DNA of 64,000 nt from Clostridiales bacterium (GCA_024695545.1 JAILHZ010000052.1:1-64000), one strand, 5' to 3'. Positions 8,607 through 18,030 are shown, counted from the first letter of the stretch. The notes: a model not told the origin generated them from the letters alone. Program-made: numbers and translations.

Positions 8607-9275
8607 ATGAGTGAGTTTTATCAGATCGCAGTAGACGGACCTTCCGGTTCCGGCAAATCCACATTGGCAAAAGGCATTGCAAAGAAACTGGGTATTCTTT
8701 ATCTCGATACAGGTGCAATGTATCGTGCATGCGGTCTCAAAGCCCTGAAGAGCGGTATTGATACTAAGGACAAGGATGCTGTAGAGAAGATGATGAAGGA
8801 TATCAGGATCGATATCACTCATGAAGACGGATCCCAGCATGTATGGCTTGATGGAGAGGATGTTTCTGCTGATATCCGTATGCCGGAAGTATCCATGGCA
8901 GCATCTGATGTTTCCGCGATCCCGTGTGTCCGTGAGGCTATGGTCGACCTTCAGAGAAAGATATCTGAAGGCAAGAACGTTATTCTTGACGGAAGAGATA
9001 TCGGTTCCAAGGTTTTCCCGAACGCGAAGTATAAGTTCTTCCTGGTAGCCGCAGCAGAAGAGCGCGCCAGAAGAAGACTTCTTGAACTTCAGCAGAAGGG
9101 TGTGACAGACACAACATATGAAGAGGTACTTCGTGACATCGAGAGAAGAGATCTGCAGGACAGTACACGTGCGGCATCTCCGCTGGTGAAGGTTGAAGAT
9201 GCGATCGAGATCGATACAACTAAGATCGATATTGAAGCTACACAGGATCTGCTTCTTTCATATATTAAAGAATAA
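8607..9275 (+). CDS. cmk: Cytidylate kinase
   Basis: Phosphorylates CMP and dCMP with ATP. The P-loop GPSGSGKST is near the N-terminus, followed by LDTGAMYRA; later come VRLRGRD-like residues in the segment ILDGRDIGSKVFPNA and the lid region. Length, 222 residues, is normal. ATG at 8607 follows AAGGAGG with 7 bases spacing and is preferred over an in-frame ATG at 8580. In Clostridia cmk commonly precedes ispH-rpsA, as here. Confidence 0.97.
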   Translation: MSEFYQIAVDGPSGSGKSTLAKGIAKKLGILYLDTGAMYRACGLKALKSGIDTKDKDAVEKMMKDIRIDITHEDGSQHVWLDGEDVSADIRMPEVSMAASDVSAIPCVREAMVDLQRKISEGKNVILDGRDIGSKVFPNAKYKFFLVAAAEERARRRLLELQQKGVTDTTYEEVLRDIERRDLQDSTRAASPLVKVEDAIEIDTTKIDIEATQDLLLSYIKE

Positions 9276-9299
9276 AGGGCAGACGGAAGGAATAACGAA

Positions 9300-11360
9300 G
9301 TGAGCGGCTGGACGATCGAACTTGCGAAATCATCGGGTTTTTGTTTTGGTGTGGAAAACGCTGTAACGACAGCATATTCCGTAATCAAAGACTATCCCGG
9401 CAGAAAGATTTATATGCTCGGGGAGATCACGCATAACGAGACGGTCGTATCTGATCTGCTTTCTTCCGGAATGATCCTCGTTCACGATCCCGCGGAAGTG
9501 GAAGAGGACAGTGTTGTTCTGATCCGTGCCCATGGCGTGACACCTCAGGTCATGGAGGAACTTCGGAAGAGAAACTGTGAGATCGTCGACTGTACATGTC
9601 CTTTTGTAAATAAGATCCATAAGATCGTAAATAAGGCAGGACAGGAAGGTCATCCGGTATACATTACCGGAACAAAGGGCCATCCCGAGGTCGTCGGTAT
9701 ATGTGGCGAAAGCACTCATCCAGTGACTGTAGTTTCCTCATTGGAGGAGGTTTCAGCCCTTCCTGAGATCGAATCTGACTCCGTCTGGGTCTCTCAAACC
9801 ACATTTTCCAGCAAGGTTTTCCAAAAAATTTGTGAATTCGTGCAGAAAAAAATTGCAAATGATCAAATATTTGGTACAATATGTTATACGACTGAAAATA
9901 GGCAGAGAGAAACTGCGGATTTAGCAGGTGTTTCCGATGTTATGGTTGTCATAGGATCGAAGACCAGTTCAAATACAAAGAAACTCTTTGACATATGTTC
10001 AGATCGTTGTGCGCTGACATATCTTGTTGGTGGCGCCGAAGAAGTGAAACCCTTGCTTCCTATGTGGAGGGAACGCGGGGTGAAACGGATCGGAGTTTCC
10101 GCAGGAGCATCAACGCCGGTGAGTATTATCAGGGAGGTTATCCAAACCATGAGTGAAAACGGGGTAAACACGAATCCAGAGTCTAACGACATCAATTTTG
10201 GCGATTACATTGAAAGCATTCCACAGCTTCGAAAGAACGCTACAGTGAAGGGAGCAATCACGACCTGCGACAGTGATTTCGTATATGTAGATGTCCATGA
10301 TAAGTCGGAAGGCAAGATTCCAAGAAGTGAGTTTGAACCTGATTTTGACTTTGACGCGGCGGTTGAAGAGCACAAAGAGATTGAAGTATACGTAAAGAGC
10401 ATCCGCAATACTGACATGGGCAAAGAGATTATTCTTTCCAAGTCTCATGTGGATTTCAGCAAGAACAAAGCAGAGATCGAAGCGGCTTACGAGAATAAGA
10501 CGCCGGTTACAGTTAAGATCACAAACGTTGTTAAGGACGGCGTTATTGCAAGCTACGGCGGAGTAGATATCTACATCCACAGAACACAGCTTGAGCTGAA
10601 TGTCGTAAACGATCTTGAAGCTTACAAGGGTAAGACGATCGAGATCCTGATCACACAGTTCGATCCGGATAAGCGTCGTCTGAGAGTTTCCGGTTCCAGA
10701 AGAACACTCCTCAACAATGAGCGTAAGGCTAAGGCTGAGGAAGTATGGGGCTCCATCGAGAAGGATAAGGAGTACGATGGTGTTGTAAGAAGTCTCACAG
10801 ATTTCGGTGCATTTGTTGACATCGGCGGTGTTGACGGTCTCATCCACGTATCCGAGCTTTCCTGGAACCACATCCATCATCCGTCCGAGGTTCTCTCTGT
10901 AGGTGATAAGGTTCATGTATATGTTAAGGATTTTGATCCGGAGAAGAAGAGAATTTCTCTCGGTTACAAGAAGGCAGAAGATGATCCGTTCTACAACATT
11001 GACGAGAGAATTCCGGTTGGTTCTATCGTTCGCGGTAAGGTCGTACGTATGTTCCAGTTCGGTGCTTTCGTAGAGCTTGAGCCGAACCTTGACGCTCTCT
11101 GCCATGTATCCCAGATCTCCGATGTACGTCTGAACAAGCCTCAGGATGTTCTGAAGGAAGGCATGGAAGTTGAAGCAAAGGTTCTCGATGTTAATCCGAC
11201 AGCTCGTCGTATCAGCATCTCCATCAAGGAAGTAGCTCCGATCAATCCGGAACCGAAGGATGAGGAAGAGGCTCCTGTTGAAGAGGCTCCGGCAGCAGAG
11301 GTTGCTGCTCCGGTTGCAGAATCAGTTGAGGCTGTAGAAGAAGTTAAGGCTGAAGAGTAA
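9300..11360 (+). CDS. ispH: IspH fused to ribosomal protein S1 domains
   Basis: A 686-residue bifunctional protein. Residues 1-285 are 4-hydroxy-3-methylbut-2-enyl diphosphate reductase, the last MEP-pathway enzyme: cluster Cys residues lie in SGFCFGVENAV, DCTCPFV and GTICYTT, and the end has GVSAGASTP. From about residue 300 follow four S1 RNA-binding domains (about 301-372, 390-460, 486-556, 570-640), the last two being the best conserved, then an acidic Glu/Ala-rich tail. Such fusions are known in Clostridia. The start is GTG after GGAAGGA. It is the last gene of the operon. Confidence 0.95.
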   Translation: MSGWTIELAKSSGFCFGVENAVTTAYSVIKDYPGRKIYMLGEITHNETVVSDLLSSGMILVHDPAEVEEDSVVLIRAHGVTPQVMEELRKRNCEIVDCTCPFVNKIHKIVNKAGQEGHPVYITGTKGHPEVVGICGESTHPVTVVSSLEEVSALPEIESDSVWVSQTTFSSKVFQKICEFVQKKIANDQIFGTICYTTENRQRETADLAGVSDVMVVIGSKTSSNTKKLFDICSDRCALTYLVGGAEEVKPLLPMWRERGVKRIGVSAGASTPVSIIREVIQTMSENGVNTNPESNDINFGDYIESIPQLRKNATVKGAITTCDSDFVYVDVHDKSEGKIPRSEFEPDFDFDAAVEEHKEIEVYVKSIRNTDMGKEIILSKSHVDFSKNKAEIEAAYENKTPVTVKITNVVKDGVIASYGGVDIYIHRTQLELNVVNDLEAYKGKTIEILITQFDPDKRRLRVSGSRRTLLNNERKAKAEEVWGSIEKDKEYDGVVRSLTDFGAFVDIGGVDGLIHVSELSWNHIHHPSEVLSVGDKVHVYVKDFDPEKKRISLGYKKAEDDPFYNIDERIPVGSIVRGKVVRMFQFGAFVELEPNLDALCHVSQISDVRLNKPQDVLKEGMEVEAKVLDVNPTARRISISIKEVAPINPEPKDEEEAPVEEAPAAEVAAPVAESVEAVEEVKAEE

Positions 11361-11385
11361 TTTTCAAGTTGAAAACAAGCGTAAG

Positions 11386-11415
11386 AAGAGCCGTCCAATT
11401 GGACGGTTCTTTTTT
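11386..11415 (+). terminator. Terminator of the ileS-ispH operon
   Basis: Stem AAGAGCCGTCC / GGACGGTTCTT with one G-T pair and an AATT loop, followed by six T. Confidence 0.9.
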
Positions 11416-11551
11416 GTGCTGTCTTCCCTTGAGGTAAAATATCACTATTTTGACATCGACATCTGTCAATAAGAAACCTTTGGAAATCAAAACATTTGAA
11501 AATACGCGTAAAACGGATTTGAGAAAAAGGCTTCGTTATTCTCGCCATATT

Positions 11552-11570
11552 ACAATTGTGTCACAATTGT
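11552..11570. promoter_or_regulatory. Perfect 19-bp dyad, operator candidate
   Basis: ACAATTGTG-T-CACAATTGT is a perfect 9-1-9 inverted repeat. It also reads as two palindromic ACAATTGT octamers 11 bp apart, about one helical turn. Its edge touches the -35 box of the NlpC/P60 gene, so a bound protein would likely control that promoter. Confidence 0.55.
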
Positions 11571-11598
11571 TTTCAAGGGGTACCTCTTACGATATAAT
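11570..11598 (+). promoter_or_regulatory. Promoter of the NlpC/P60 gene
   Basis: TTTTCA at 11570-11575, 17-bp spacer, perfect TATAAT at 11593-11598. The rest of the 11416-11642 gap shows no gene. Confidence 0.6.
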
Positions 11599-11642
11599 TA
11601 CATTGAAAGTGTTTGGGCAGGTGAGACTCTTAGGAGGAAATT

Positions 11643-13064
11643 TTGAAGAAAAATACGGAAAAGAATAACAGATCGGAAGAACTGAGAGAGTTGATGGCTC
11701 AGCGTCGTCTGCATCGTGGATTGAAGATGTCATCGATTATTATGGTGGTATCTATGGTTACTGTGCTTTTCCCGATTGTACCTGTCGGACATGCTTCTGA
11801 CACTTATCTGTCTGTTCCTGCAGAGCATACTCTTCCTTCCATGGACAGTGCAGAGGCACAGATCGTTCAGCTTCGTTACTCTATTGAAAATGAGAAGACT
11901 GAAGGTTCGAGCATGATTGAGGAGAATACTTATGTGATCTCCGAGCATAGCGACCGCGACGGTGTTGCGGTAGAGATCCTAGACGCGGACGCATTTGCTC
12001 CCAAAGATGAAAATGTATATGCTTTACGGAATATGACTGTTCACTCTTCTCCGAGTGCTGATTCCGATGTGATCGATACACTGCAGTATGCGGATATGGT
12101 TAAGCGTGTCGGTATTGGTTCTTCGTGGTCACATATCGTATATGAGACAGAAGAAGGAACGGTAAACGGTTTTATTCTTTCAGAGAATGTGACTCTTGAG
12201 GTGGTTGCGACACCGACTCCGACACCGGAGCCGACTGAAACACCAACTCCGACTCCTTCGCCGACACCTACTCCGAAAGCGAAGAAAAACAGCACGCCGA
12301 CTCCGACACCTTCGAAGAAGGCTGAGAAGAAGAGTACACCTACTCCTTCTCCTACGCCGGCTCCGAAGATCACTGAGTCCGAGATGAGTGGAACCTATTA
12401 TTCAAATGGTGAGGTGAATATCCGGTCCGGCCCGAGCACTGATTATTCCATTGTCAAAACGCTGAAGAGAGATGACAGTGTCAAGGTCATTGCGAAGACC
12501 AGTAACGGATGGTATAAGCTGTCCGATGGCGGCTATGTCAGATCAGATCTTGTCCGCTCGAAGCTTGAGACATCTGAACCGGAGCCGAAGGATCCTTCTC
12601 CGACGACGACAAAGCCGGGTTCTAATGTGGATGAGCCTTCCGAAACGACACCGAAGCCGACGCCTAAACCGACAACGGCTCCTTCGAGGAATATTCCTGA
12701 TCCGGGATCCTGTGATCTTCTGACTTATGCAAGTGCTTTTATCGGAATACCTTATGTATATACTGGCGCATCGCTGTCAGGTCTTGACTGCTCAGGATTT
12801 GTAATGTATGTATATGCACACTATTACGGTATCTCACTGCCTCACCAGTCCGCTTCTATCGCGACAATGGGCACGGATGTAACAAATCAGGAGCTTAAGC
12901 CGGGTGATGTTATCTGCCATGACTATGATCTGAATGGCAGAGTTGACCACGTAAGTCTCTATTGCGGAAGCGGCGTAGTAATACATGCTTCCACCAGCCG
13001 CGGCGGAATCGTGAAAGATTATGTTCCGATGTCCTGCGTCGTAAGTGTAAGAAGGTTTATCTGA
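11643..13064 (+). CDS. Secreted SH3b-NlpC/P60 cell-wall hydrolase
   Basis: Probable peptidoglycan endopeptidase, 473 residues. The N-terminus has basic residues and a hydrophobic stretch near 28-50 ending VGHASD, a likely signal peptide or anchor. Then follow SH3b (about 125-185), a Pro/Thr linker of TPTP repeats, a second SH3b (about 249-303, VNIRSGPSTDYS), a second Pro/Thr linker and NlpC/P60 (about 355-473) with catalytic Cys383 in LDCSGF and His residues in VDHVSLY and VIHAS. The start is TTG, 5 bases after AGGAGG. The stop touches the end of the convergent dipeptidase gene. Confidence 0.92.
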   Translation: MKKNTEKNNRSEELRELMAQRRLHRGLKMSSIIMVVSMVTVLFPIVPVGHASDTYLSVPAEHTLPSMDSAEAQIVQLRYSIENEKTEGSSMIEENTYVISEHSDRDGVAVEILDADAFAPKDENVYALRNMTVHSSPSADSDVIDTLQYADMVKRVGIGSSWSHIVYETEEGTVNGFILSENVTLEVVATPTPTPEPTETPTPTPSPTPTPKAKKNSTPTPTPSKKAEKKSTPTPSPTPAPKITESEMSGTYYSNGEVNIRSGPSTDYSIVKTLKRDDSVKVIAKTSNGWYKLSDGGYVRSDLVRSKLETSEPEPKDPSPTTTKPGSNVDEPSETTPKPTPKPTTAPSRNIPDPGSCDLLTYASAFIGIPYVYTGASLSGLDCSGFVMYVYAHYYGISLPHQSASIATMGTDVTNQELKPGDVICHDYDLNGRVDHVSLYCGSGVVIHASTSRGGIVKDYVPMSCVVSVRRFI

Positions 13065-14402
13065 TTACTCTGAAAGAACGATATTACCAAGTTTTTCCAG
13101 TGCCTCTTCGTACATTGGTACGAGGAGGTACATGTTTTCTTTGAGGATCGACTCGTTCGCCTGATGGCACTGGTCCTGGTTCCAGGGGAGCTGAGGACCA
13201 AAGGCAACGATGTTCGGCATGGTTCTGGCGTATGTGCCTCCTCCGACAGCGATCGCAGAAGCCTTTTCGGAAAGAGAAGAGGCTCTTGCAGCTTTCTCAT
13301 CCACCGTATAGGCGAAAAGCTCTCTGTAAGATTCGTAGATCTCCGTAAGCGTGCGGATCTGCTCGGAATCTTTATCCTTGAAAAGCGGAGCCTGAATGGA
13401 GTCATCTACGACGGTAACTCCGAACTCGGAAGCAATCTTGTTTAATCTATCCCGTACAGATTCTTCGGAAAGAGTGACCGGCCAGCGGATGTCGACATGA
13501 AGCTTTGCATGATCCTTGCTGATATCTACGATACCTACGTTGGTCGTCATCGGACCGGAGACATCCGGAGAGAAGAAGGAACTAAAAGGCGTTTCCGACT
13601 TCCTGCTGAAATACTTCTCCATAAGAAGCAGAAGTTTCGAAGTGCTTTTCAATTCGGAGGGCATCTTATCGAGCATAACATCGATCGCATTTATGCCGAG
13701 ATCCGGCTTACTGGCGTGTGCCTGGACGCCATCTGCGGATATACCGCGCATCTTGGTCAGATCAATGCATTCACAGTATGGCGGAACCATATTTGCGGCA
13801 TCTCCGCCGTGAAGGGTGAACTTCCCTGACGGGGTTTCTTCGAAGTGCATCTGATAGATACCTTTCTCGGCAAAGATGCAGGGGAACTCGGCATCCGGTG
13901 TGAATCCGATGTCCGGGAGTTCTTCGGTCTCACAGTAACGGACCATACACGAAGAACCATGTTCCTCGTCGGTGCCGACAATAAGACGTACTCGGTAATC
14001 CGGATCCGGATGGTTTTCCTTGAAACGGAGCATCGCCATATACGCGCAGAGCACAGGGCCCTTATCGTCAATAACTCCACGTCCGATAAAGTAATCAGTA
14101 TCAGTGTTCAGGTTAAAAGCTTCCGTCTTCCAGGCGGATCCTTCCGGGACAACGTCGAGATGTCCGAGCACGGCAACCAGAGGACCTCTGTCTCCCCACT
14201 GGATATATCCTGCCTTAACGCCTACGTTAACTGCAGTGAAACCATCTGCTTTTGCCCGGTCCAGAAAACGGGAGAGTGCGAGCTTCGGTTTCTCACCATA
14301 TGGGGCTCCATCCTTTGGTTCACCCTTGACGCTGGCGATTCCGACAAACTCGGAAAGAAGGGCGGTAAGTGTCGATATTTCTTGTGAAGTAAGCTTATTC
14401 AT
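13065..14402 (-). CDS. M20 dipeptidase, PepV/Sapep type
   Basis: Cytoplasmic zinc dipeptidase of 445 residues. Metal-binding motifs are GHLDVVPEG and GVIDDKGP, the catalytic pair is in the GTDEEHGSS segment, and PDAEFP follows, all typical of PepV. The family cleaves dipeptides with an N-terminal D- or L-residue. The chosen ATG at 14402 has GAGGAA upstream; a longer frame to 14465 adds residues without a better site. It ends with zero bases between it and the convergent NlpC/P60 gene. Confidence 0.92.
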   Translation of the reverse strand: MNKLTSQEISTLTALLSEFVGIASVKGEPKDGAPYGEKPKLALSRFLDRAKADGFTAVNVGVKAGYIQWGDRGPLVAVLGHLDVVPEGSAWKTEAFNLNTDTDYFIGRGVIDDKGPVLCAYMAMLRFKENHPDPDYRVRLIVGTDEEHGSSCMVRYCETEELPDIGFTPDAEFPCIFAEKGIYQMHFEETPSGKFTLHGGDAANMVPPYCECIDLTKMRGISADGVQAHASKPDLGINAIDVMLDKMPSELKSTSKLLLLMEKYFSRKSETPFSSFFSPDVSGPMTTNVGIVDISKDHAKLHVDIRWPVTLSEESVRDRLNKIASEFGVTVVDDSIQAPLFKDKDSEQIRTLTEIYESYRELFAYTVDEKAARASSLSEKASAIAVGGGTYARTMPNIVAFGPQLPWNQDQCHQANESILKENMYLLVPMYEEALEKLGNIVLSE

Positions 14403-14465
14403 AGTAAAATATTCCTCGATTTCATGAAAAAGTGCCGTTTTTGGCGAATTTCTTTTGAAAAGCAC

Positions 14466-14494
14466 TTGCCTTTACGGCTTTCTCATTGTATCAT
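14466..14494 (+). promoter_or_regulatory. Promoter of rpsB-tsf
   Basis: TTGCCT, 17-bp spacer, TATCAT. Predicted start near 14501 leaves an 85-base leader. Confidence 0.65.
14485..14493 (-). promoter_or_regulatory. Extended -10 promoter of the dipeptidase gene
   Basis: On the minus strand TG-A-TACAAT lies about 80 bases before the dipeptidase start. It overlaps the -10 box of the opposite rpsB promoter. Confidence 0.45.
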
Positions 14495-14533
14495 TTTAAA
14501 GGCTAAAAATCACACGGGGTGTAGTCTTTTGTT

Positions 14534-14550
14534 CTTCGGAGACACCGAAG
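14534..14550 (+). promoter_or_regulatory. Hairpin in rpsB leader
   Basis: CTTCGG-AGACA-CCGAAG forms a short hairpin in the middle of the leader. GGCT at 14501 can also pair with AGCC at 14553, giving a possible multi-stem element that could be an S2 autoregulatory site; this is inference. Confidence 0.35.
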
Positions 14551-14585
14551 TAAGCCTCGTGGAAGAAAAAACAGGAGGATTTTTT

Positions 14586-15350
14586 ATGTCAACTATTTCT
14601 ATGAAGCAGCTTCTTGAAGCCGGTGTACACTTTGGTCACCAGACCCGTCGTTGGAACCCGAAGATGGCGGAGTATATCTTCACGGAGCGTAACAACATCC
14701 ACATCATCGACCTGCAGAAGACCGTTAAGAAGACAGAGGAAGCTTACGATTTCGTACGCTCTATCGCTGCTGACGGCGGAAACATTCTTTTCGTAGGTAC
14801 TAAGAAGCAGGCTCAGGATTCTATCTCTGAGGAAGCGGTTCGCTGCAACATGTTCTACATCAACAACCGTTGGCTCGGTGGTACACTTACCAACTTCAAG
14901 ACAATCGAGAAGCGTCTCGCTCGTCTGGCTGAGCTCAAGACAATGTCTGAGGACGGTTCCTTTGACCTTCGCACAAAGAAGGAAGTTGCTAAACTGAAGC
15001 TCGAGATGGAAAAGCTCGACAAGAACCTTGGTGGTATCCAGGGCATGAAGAAGCTTCCGGCTTGCCTTTTCATCGTAGACACAAAGAAAGAGCACCTGGC
15101 AGTATCTGAGGCTCGCCGTCTGGGTATTCCGGTAGTTGCTATCGTTGATACCAACTGCGATCCGGAAGAAGTTGATTATGTAATCCCGGGTAACGATGAT
15201 GCTATCCGTGCAGTTAAGCTTATCGCAGGCCATATGGCTGATGCAGTTCTCGAAGGCCGTCAGGGCGAGCAGCTCGATGTTCCGGCTGAGGCTGAGGAAG
15301 CAGCTGAGGAAGTTGCAGAGGAAGCAGCTGAGGCTCCGGCAGAGGCTTAA
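14586..15350 (+). CDS. rpsB: 30S ribosomal protein S2
   Basis: Small-subunit protein that joins late and is needed for S1 binding. The 254-residue product begins [18 protein letters not shown] and has [11 protein letters not shown] and [14 protein letters not shown], all diagnostic. A tail of about 25 residues rich in Glu and Ala follows the conserved core. The ATG at 14586 has ACAGGAGG upstream, so the longer frame beginning at 14424 is not used. It is cotranscribed with tsf. Confidence 0.98.
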   Translation: MSTISMKQLLEAGVHFGHQTRRWNPKMAEYIFTERNNIHIIDLQKTVKKTEEAYDFVRSIAADGGNILFVGTKKQAQDSISEEAVRCNMFYINNRWLGGTLTNFKTIEKRLARLAELKTMSEDGSFDLRTKKEVAKLKLEMEKLDKNLGGIQGMKKLPACLFIVDTKKEHLAVSEARRLGIPVVAIVDTNCDPEEVDYVIPGNDDAIRAVKLIAGHMADAVLEGRQGEQLDVPAEAEEAAEEVAEEAAEAPAEA

Positions 15351-15415
15351 TCCCCGGTTCTTTTCAAAAGGATCATTTCAAACTATTAATCAATAATTTA
15401 GTGGAGGAAATAACA

Positions 15416-16342
15416 ATGGCTGAAATTAGTGCTGCACAGGTCAAGGAACTTCGTGACATGACAGGTTCCGGTATTATGGATTGTAAGAGAGCTCTTCAGG
15501 AATCTGAGGGTGATATTGAGAAGGCGGTTGCTTGGCTCCGTGAGAAGGGTATTGCCAAGGCAGAGAAGAAGTCCGCAAGAGTTGCTGCAGAAGGTGCTGT
15601 AGTTGCCAAGATCGCTGATGACAAGAAGTCCGGTGTTCTCGTTGAGATCAACATCGAGACAGACTTTGCTGCTAACACAGATAAGTTCAAGGCTTTCACA
15701 GAGGCTGTTGCTTCTCACATCCTTGCTAAGAAGCCGGCTAATGTTGAAGAGCTGATGGCTCAGACACTTTATAATGATGATTCCAAGACAGTAGAACTCT
15801 TCCAGAAGGAAGCTATTGCTGATATCGGAGAGAATACTTCTATCAGAAGATTCGTAGTATACGAAGTAGAGGGCAATGGTGCTGTTGCTTCTTACATCCA
15901 CATGGGCGGTAAGATCGGTGTATTCGTAGAGTTTGGTACAGATGATGATGCTATCATCGCAGAGTCCAAGTTCGCTGACTTCGCTAAGGATATCGCTATG
16001 CAGGTTGCTGCTGCGAACCCGAAGTGGCTCACACGTGAGGATGTTCCGGAAGCTGATCTCGAGAAGGAAAAGGAGATCATCATCAACAAGAACCTCAACG
16101 AAGGTAAGCCGGAGAAGATCATCAAGGAGAGAATCCTGCCGGGTAACATCGAGAAGTTCTATAAAGAGAACTGCCTCGTAGAGCAGGAATTCGTTAAGGA
16201 TGATACAAAGTCTATCGCACAGTACACGAAGGAGTTCGGACAGAACGTTACCATCCGTCGTTTCACTCGTTTCGAAATGGGCGAAGGTATTGCCAAGAAG
16301 GAAGAGAACTTCGCTGAGGAAGTTATGAAGCAGATCAAGTAA
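15416..16342 (+). CDS. tsf: Elongation factor Ts
   Basis: Nucleotide exchange factor that regenerates EF-Tu-GTP. The 308-residue protein starts with a UBA-like domain and the signature LRDMTGSGIMDCKRAL, then has the ETDFAAN segment and coiled-coil subdomains. ATG at 15416 follows GTGGAGG with 9 bases spacing. It lies 65 bases after rpsB and is closed by a strong terminator. Confidence 0.98.
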   Translation: MAEISAAQVKELRDMTGSGIMDCKRALQESEGDIEKAVAWLREKGIAKAEKKSARVAAEGAVVAKIADDKKSGVLVEINIETDFAANTDKFKAFTEAVASHILAKKPANVEELMAQTLYNDDSKTVELFQKEAIADIGENTSIRRFVVYEVEGNGAVASYIHMGGKIGVFVEFGTDDDAIIAESKFADFAKDIAMQVAAANPKWLTREDVPEADLEKEKEIIINKNLNEGKPEKIIKERILPGNIEKFYKENCLVEQEFVKDDTKSIAQYTKEFGQNVTIRRFTRFEMGEGIAKKEENFAEEVMKQIK

Positions 16343-16366
16343 TTTCCGCTTTAAAAGAACTTACTG

Positions 16367-16399
16367 AAGAGACAGTCTTTCGGGACTGTCTCTTTTTTC
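16367..16399 (+). terminator. Terminator of rpsB-tsf
   Basis: Perfect 11-bp stem AAGAGACAGTC / GACTGTCTCTT with a TTTCGG loop, and a run of T. Confidence 0.92.
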
Positions 16400-16433
16400 G
16401 CCCATAGTCAAGTCTTTATCTCGGAAAGTATTC

Positions 16434-16442
16434 TGATACAAT
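16434..16442 (+). promoter_or_regulatory. Extended -10 promoter of the phosphatase gene
   Basis: TG-A-TACAAT ends 39 bases before the gene start; no clear -35 box. Confidence 0.4.
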
Positions 16443-16481
16443 GGATGAGGAGAAGGAAGATAACAGAAAAAGAGGGAAATT

Positions 16482-17204
16482 ATGAAGATAATTATCGTCC
16501 GCCACGGAGATCCGGATTACAATAATGATTGCCTGACTGAACAGGGGAAAAAGGAAGTGGAGCTTCTTTCTGAAAGAATGAAGAACGTGAAAGCGGATTA
16601 CTGCTACTGTTCTCCTTTAGGACGCGCAAAGCAGACGGCGGCCCCCTGTCTTGAGAAGATGGGGATGGAGGCGGAAGAACTGGAATGGCTTCGGGAATTT
16701 GCTCCCAAAGTTCAGCGCCCTGAGAAACTCGGAGTCGCGTGGGACTGGGTCCCCGGCGACTGGATGAAGATGCCGTATGCTTTTGACAGTGAGCGGTGGA
16801 CGGAGTTTCCGGCATTTGAAGTTGCTGGTGTCCGTAAAGAACTTGACTGGGTCTATGCTGAGTTTGACAAGCTTTTGCGTAAGCATGGATATGAGAAAGA
16901 CGGCAAGTGGTTTAAGGCTATGAAGCCCAATAATGATACGATCGTTCTTTTCTGCCATTTCGGCCTGGAAGCAGTCCTGATGTCGTATCTTCTGAATCTT
17001 CCGCTTTTTGTCATGTGGCATGCGATGATGGCGGCTCCGACTTCGGTCACCACGATCGTCACAGAAGAAAGAAGAGAGGGTATAGCCCAGTTCCGTATGC
17101 TTTCCTTCGGCGACTGTGCACATCTCTGGGCGGCAGGCGTTGAACCTTCGTTTTCCGGGCGTTTCCGCGAGTGCTACACAAATGAGTACGAGAGAAAAGA
17201 CTAA
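16482..17204 (+). CDS. Histidine phosphatase family protein
   Basis: A 240-residue phosphoglycerate-mutase-like enzyme. The catalytic RHG is in IIIVRHGDPDYN (residues 4-15), followed by the CSPLGRAKQTA segment with the second conserved Arg, and CHFGLEAV supplies the later catalytic His. The substrate cannot be told from sequence. It has its own likely promoter and interrupts the usual rpsB-tsf-pyrH-frr order, so it is probably an independent unit inserted between them. Confidence 0.88.
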   Translation: MKIIIVRHGDPDYNNDCLTEQGKKEVELLSERMKNVKADYCYCSPLGRAKQTAAPCLEKMGMEAEELEWLREFAPKVQRPEKLGVAWDWVPGDWMKMPYAFDSERWTEFPAFEVAGVRKELDWVYAEFDKLLRKHGYEKDGKWFKAMKPNNDTIVLFCHFGLEAVLMSYLLNLPLFVMWHAMMAAPTSVTTIVTEERREGIAQFRMLSFGDCAHLWAAGVEPSFSGRFRECYTNEYERKD

Positions 17205-17229
17205 AAAGAGAAAAAATCGGTCTTTTGTC

Positions 17230-17258
17230 TTTTCAGAAACTGGAATTAACGATAAAAT
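17230..17258 (+). promoter_or_regulatory. Promoter candidate of pyrH-frr
   Basis: TTTTCA at 17230-17235, 17-bp spacer, TAAAAT at 17253-17258, about 30 bases before the pyrH start. Confidence 0.45.
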
Positions 17259-17289
17259 GATTTAAGTATATGTAATGGAGGAAGAGGTA

Positions 17290-17997
17290 ATGAGTGAGCC
17301 TGTCTATAAGAGGATCCTTCTGAAGATCAGCGGTGAAGCGCTGGCCGGAGATAAGAAGGTCGGAATCGACGATGATACAGTCAAGAGTATCTGTGCAGAG
17401 ATCAAGAATGTAGCTGATCTTGGCGTTGAGGTGGCGGTCGTTGTCGGCGGCGGTAACTTCTGGAGAGGAAGATCCAGTGAGAACATGGATCGTGTAACTG
17501 CGGATCACATGGGTATGCTGGCTACACTTATGAATGCTCTTGCAATCTCTGATGCGCTGGAACAGGCCGGAGCCGTTACACGTGTAATGTCTGCGATCGA
17601 TGTCCGTCAGATGGCGGAGCCGTATATCAGAAAGAGAGCCGTAAGACATCTTGAGAAGAAGAGAATCGTAATCTTCGCATGCGGAACAGGTAACCCGTTC
17701 TTCAGCACAGATACAGGCGCTGCTCTCCGCGCGACAGAAATCGAGGCGGATATCTTCTGTAAGGCTACGATGGTAGACGGCGTATACGATAAGGATCCGC
17801 ACAAGTACGCAGATGCCGTGAAGTATAAGACGATCTCTCATGATGAAGTTCTCGCGAAGAACCTGAAGGTCATGGATGCTACAGCAGCAGCTCTCTGCCG
17901 CGATAATAATACAAAGATCATGGTATTTTCCATGGAAGATCCGGGCAATATCGTTCGGGTCGTCCTTGGTGAAGATATTGGCACGATCGTTTGCTGA
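17290..17997 (+). CDS. pyrH: UMP kinase
   Basis: Hexameric kinase of the amino-acid-kinase fold that makes UDP from UMP. Motifs are [11 protein letters not shown] at the N-terminus, [22 protein letters not shown] and [11 protein letters not shown]. The start ATG at 17290 follows GGAGGAAGAGG; the ATG at 17275 overlaps that ribosome binding site and is rejected. Length 235 is normal. Followed by frr after 33 bases. Confidence 0.97.
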   Translation: MSEPVYKRILLKISGEALAGDKKVGIDDDTVKSICAEIKNVADLGVEVAVVVGGGNFWRGRSSENMDRVTADHMGMLATLMNALAISDALEQAGAVTRVMSAIDVRQMAEPYIRKRAVRHLEKKRIVIFACGTGNPFFSTDTGAALRATEIEADIFCKATMVDGVYDKDPHKYADAVKYKTISHDEVLAKNLKVMDATAAALCRDNNTKIMVFSMEDPGNIVRVVLGEDIGTIVC

Positions 17998-18030
17998 TCG
18001 TAGATTTATAACTGAAGGAGGCTTGAGATT

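Noticed and set aside
12225..12370. Tandem repeats considered as a CRISPR or satellite array
   Set aside because: They encode the TPTP linker of the NlpC/P60 protein in frame, with irregular short units.
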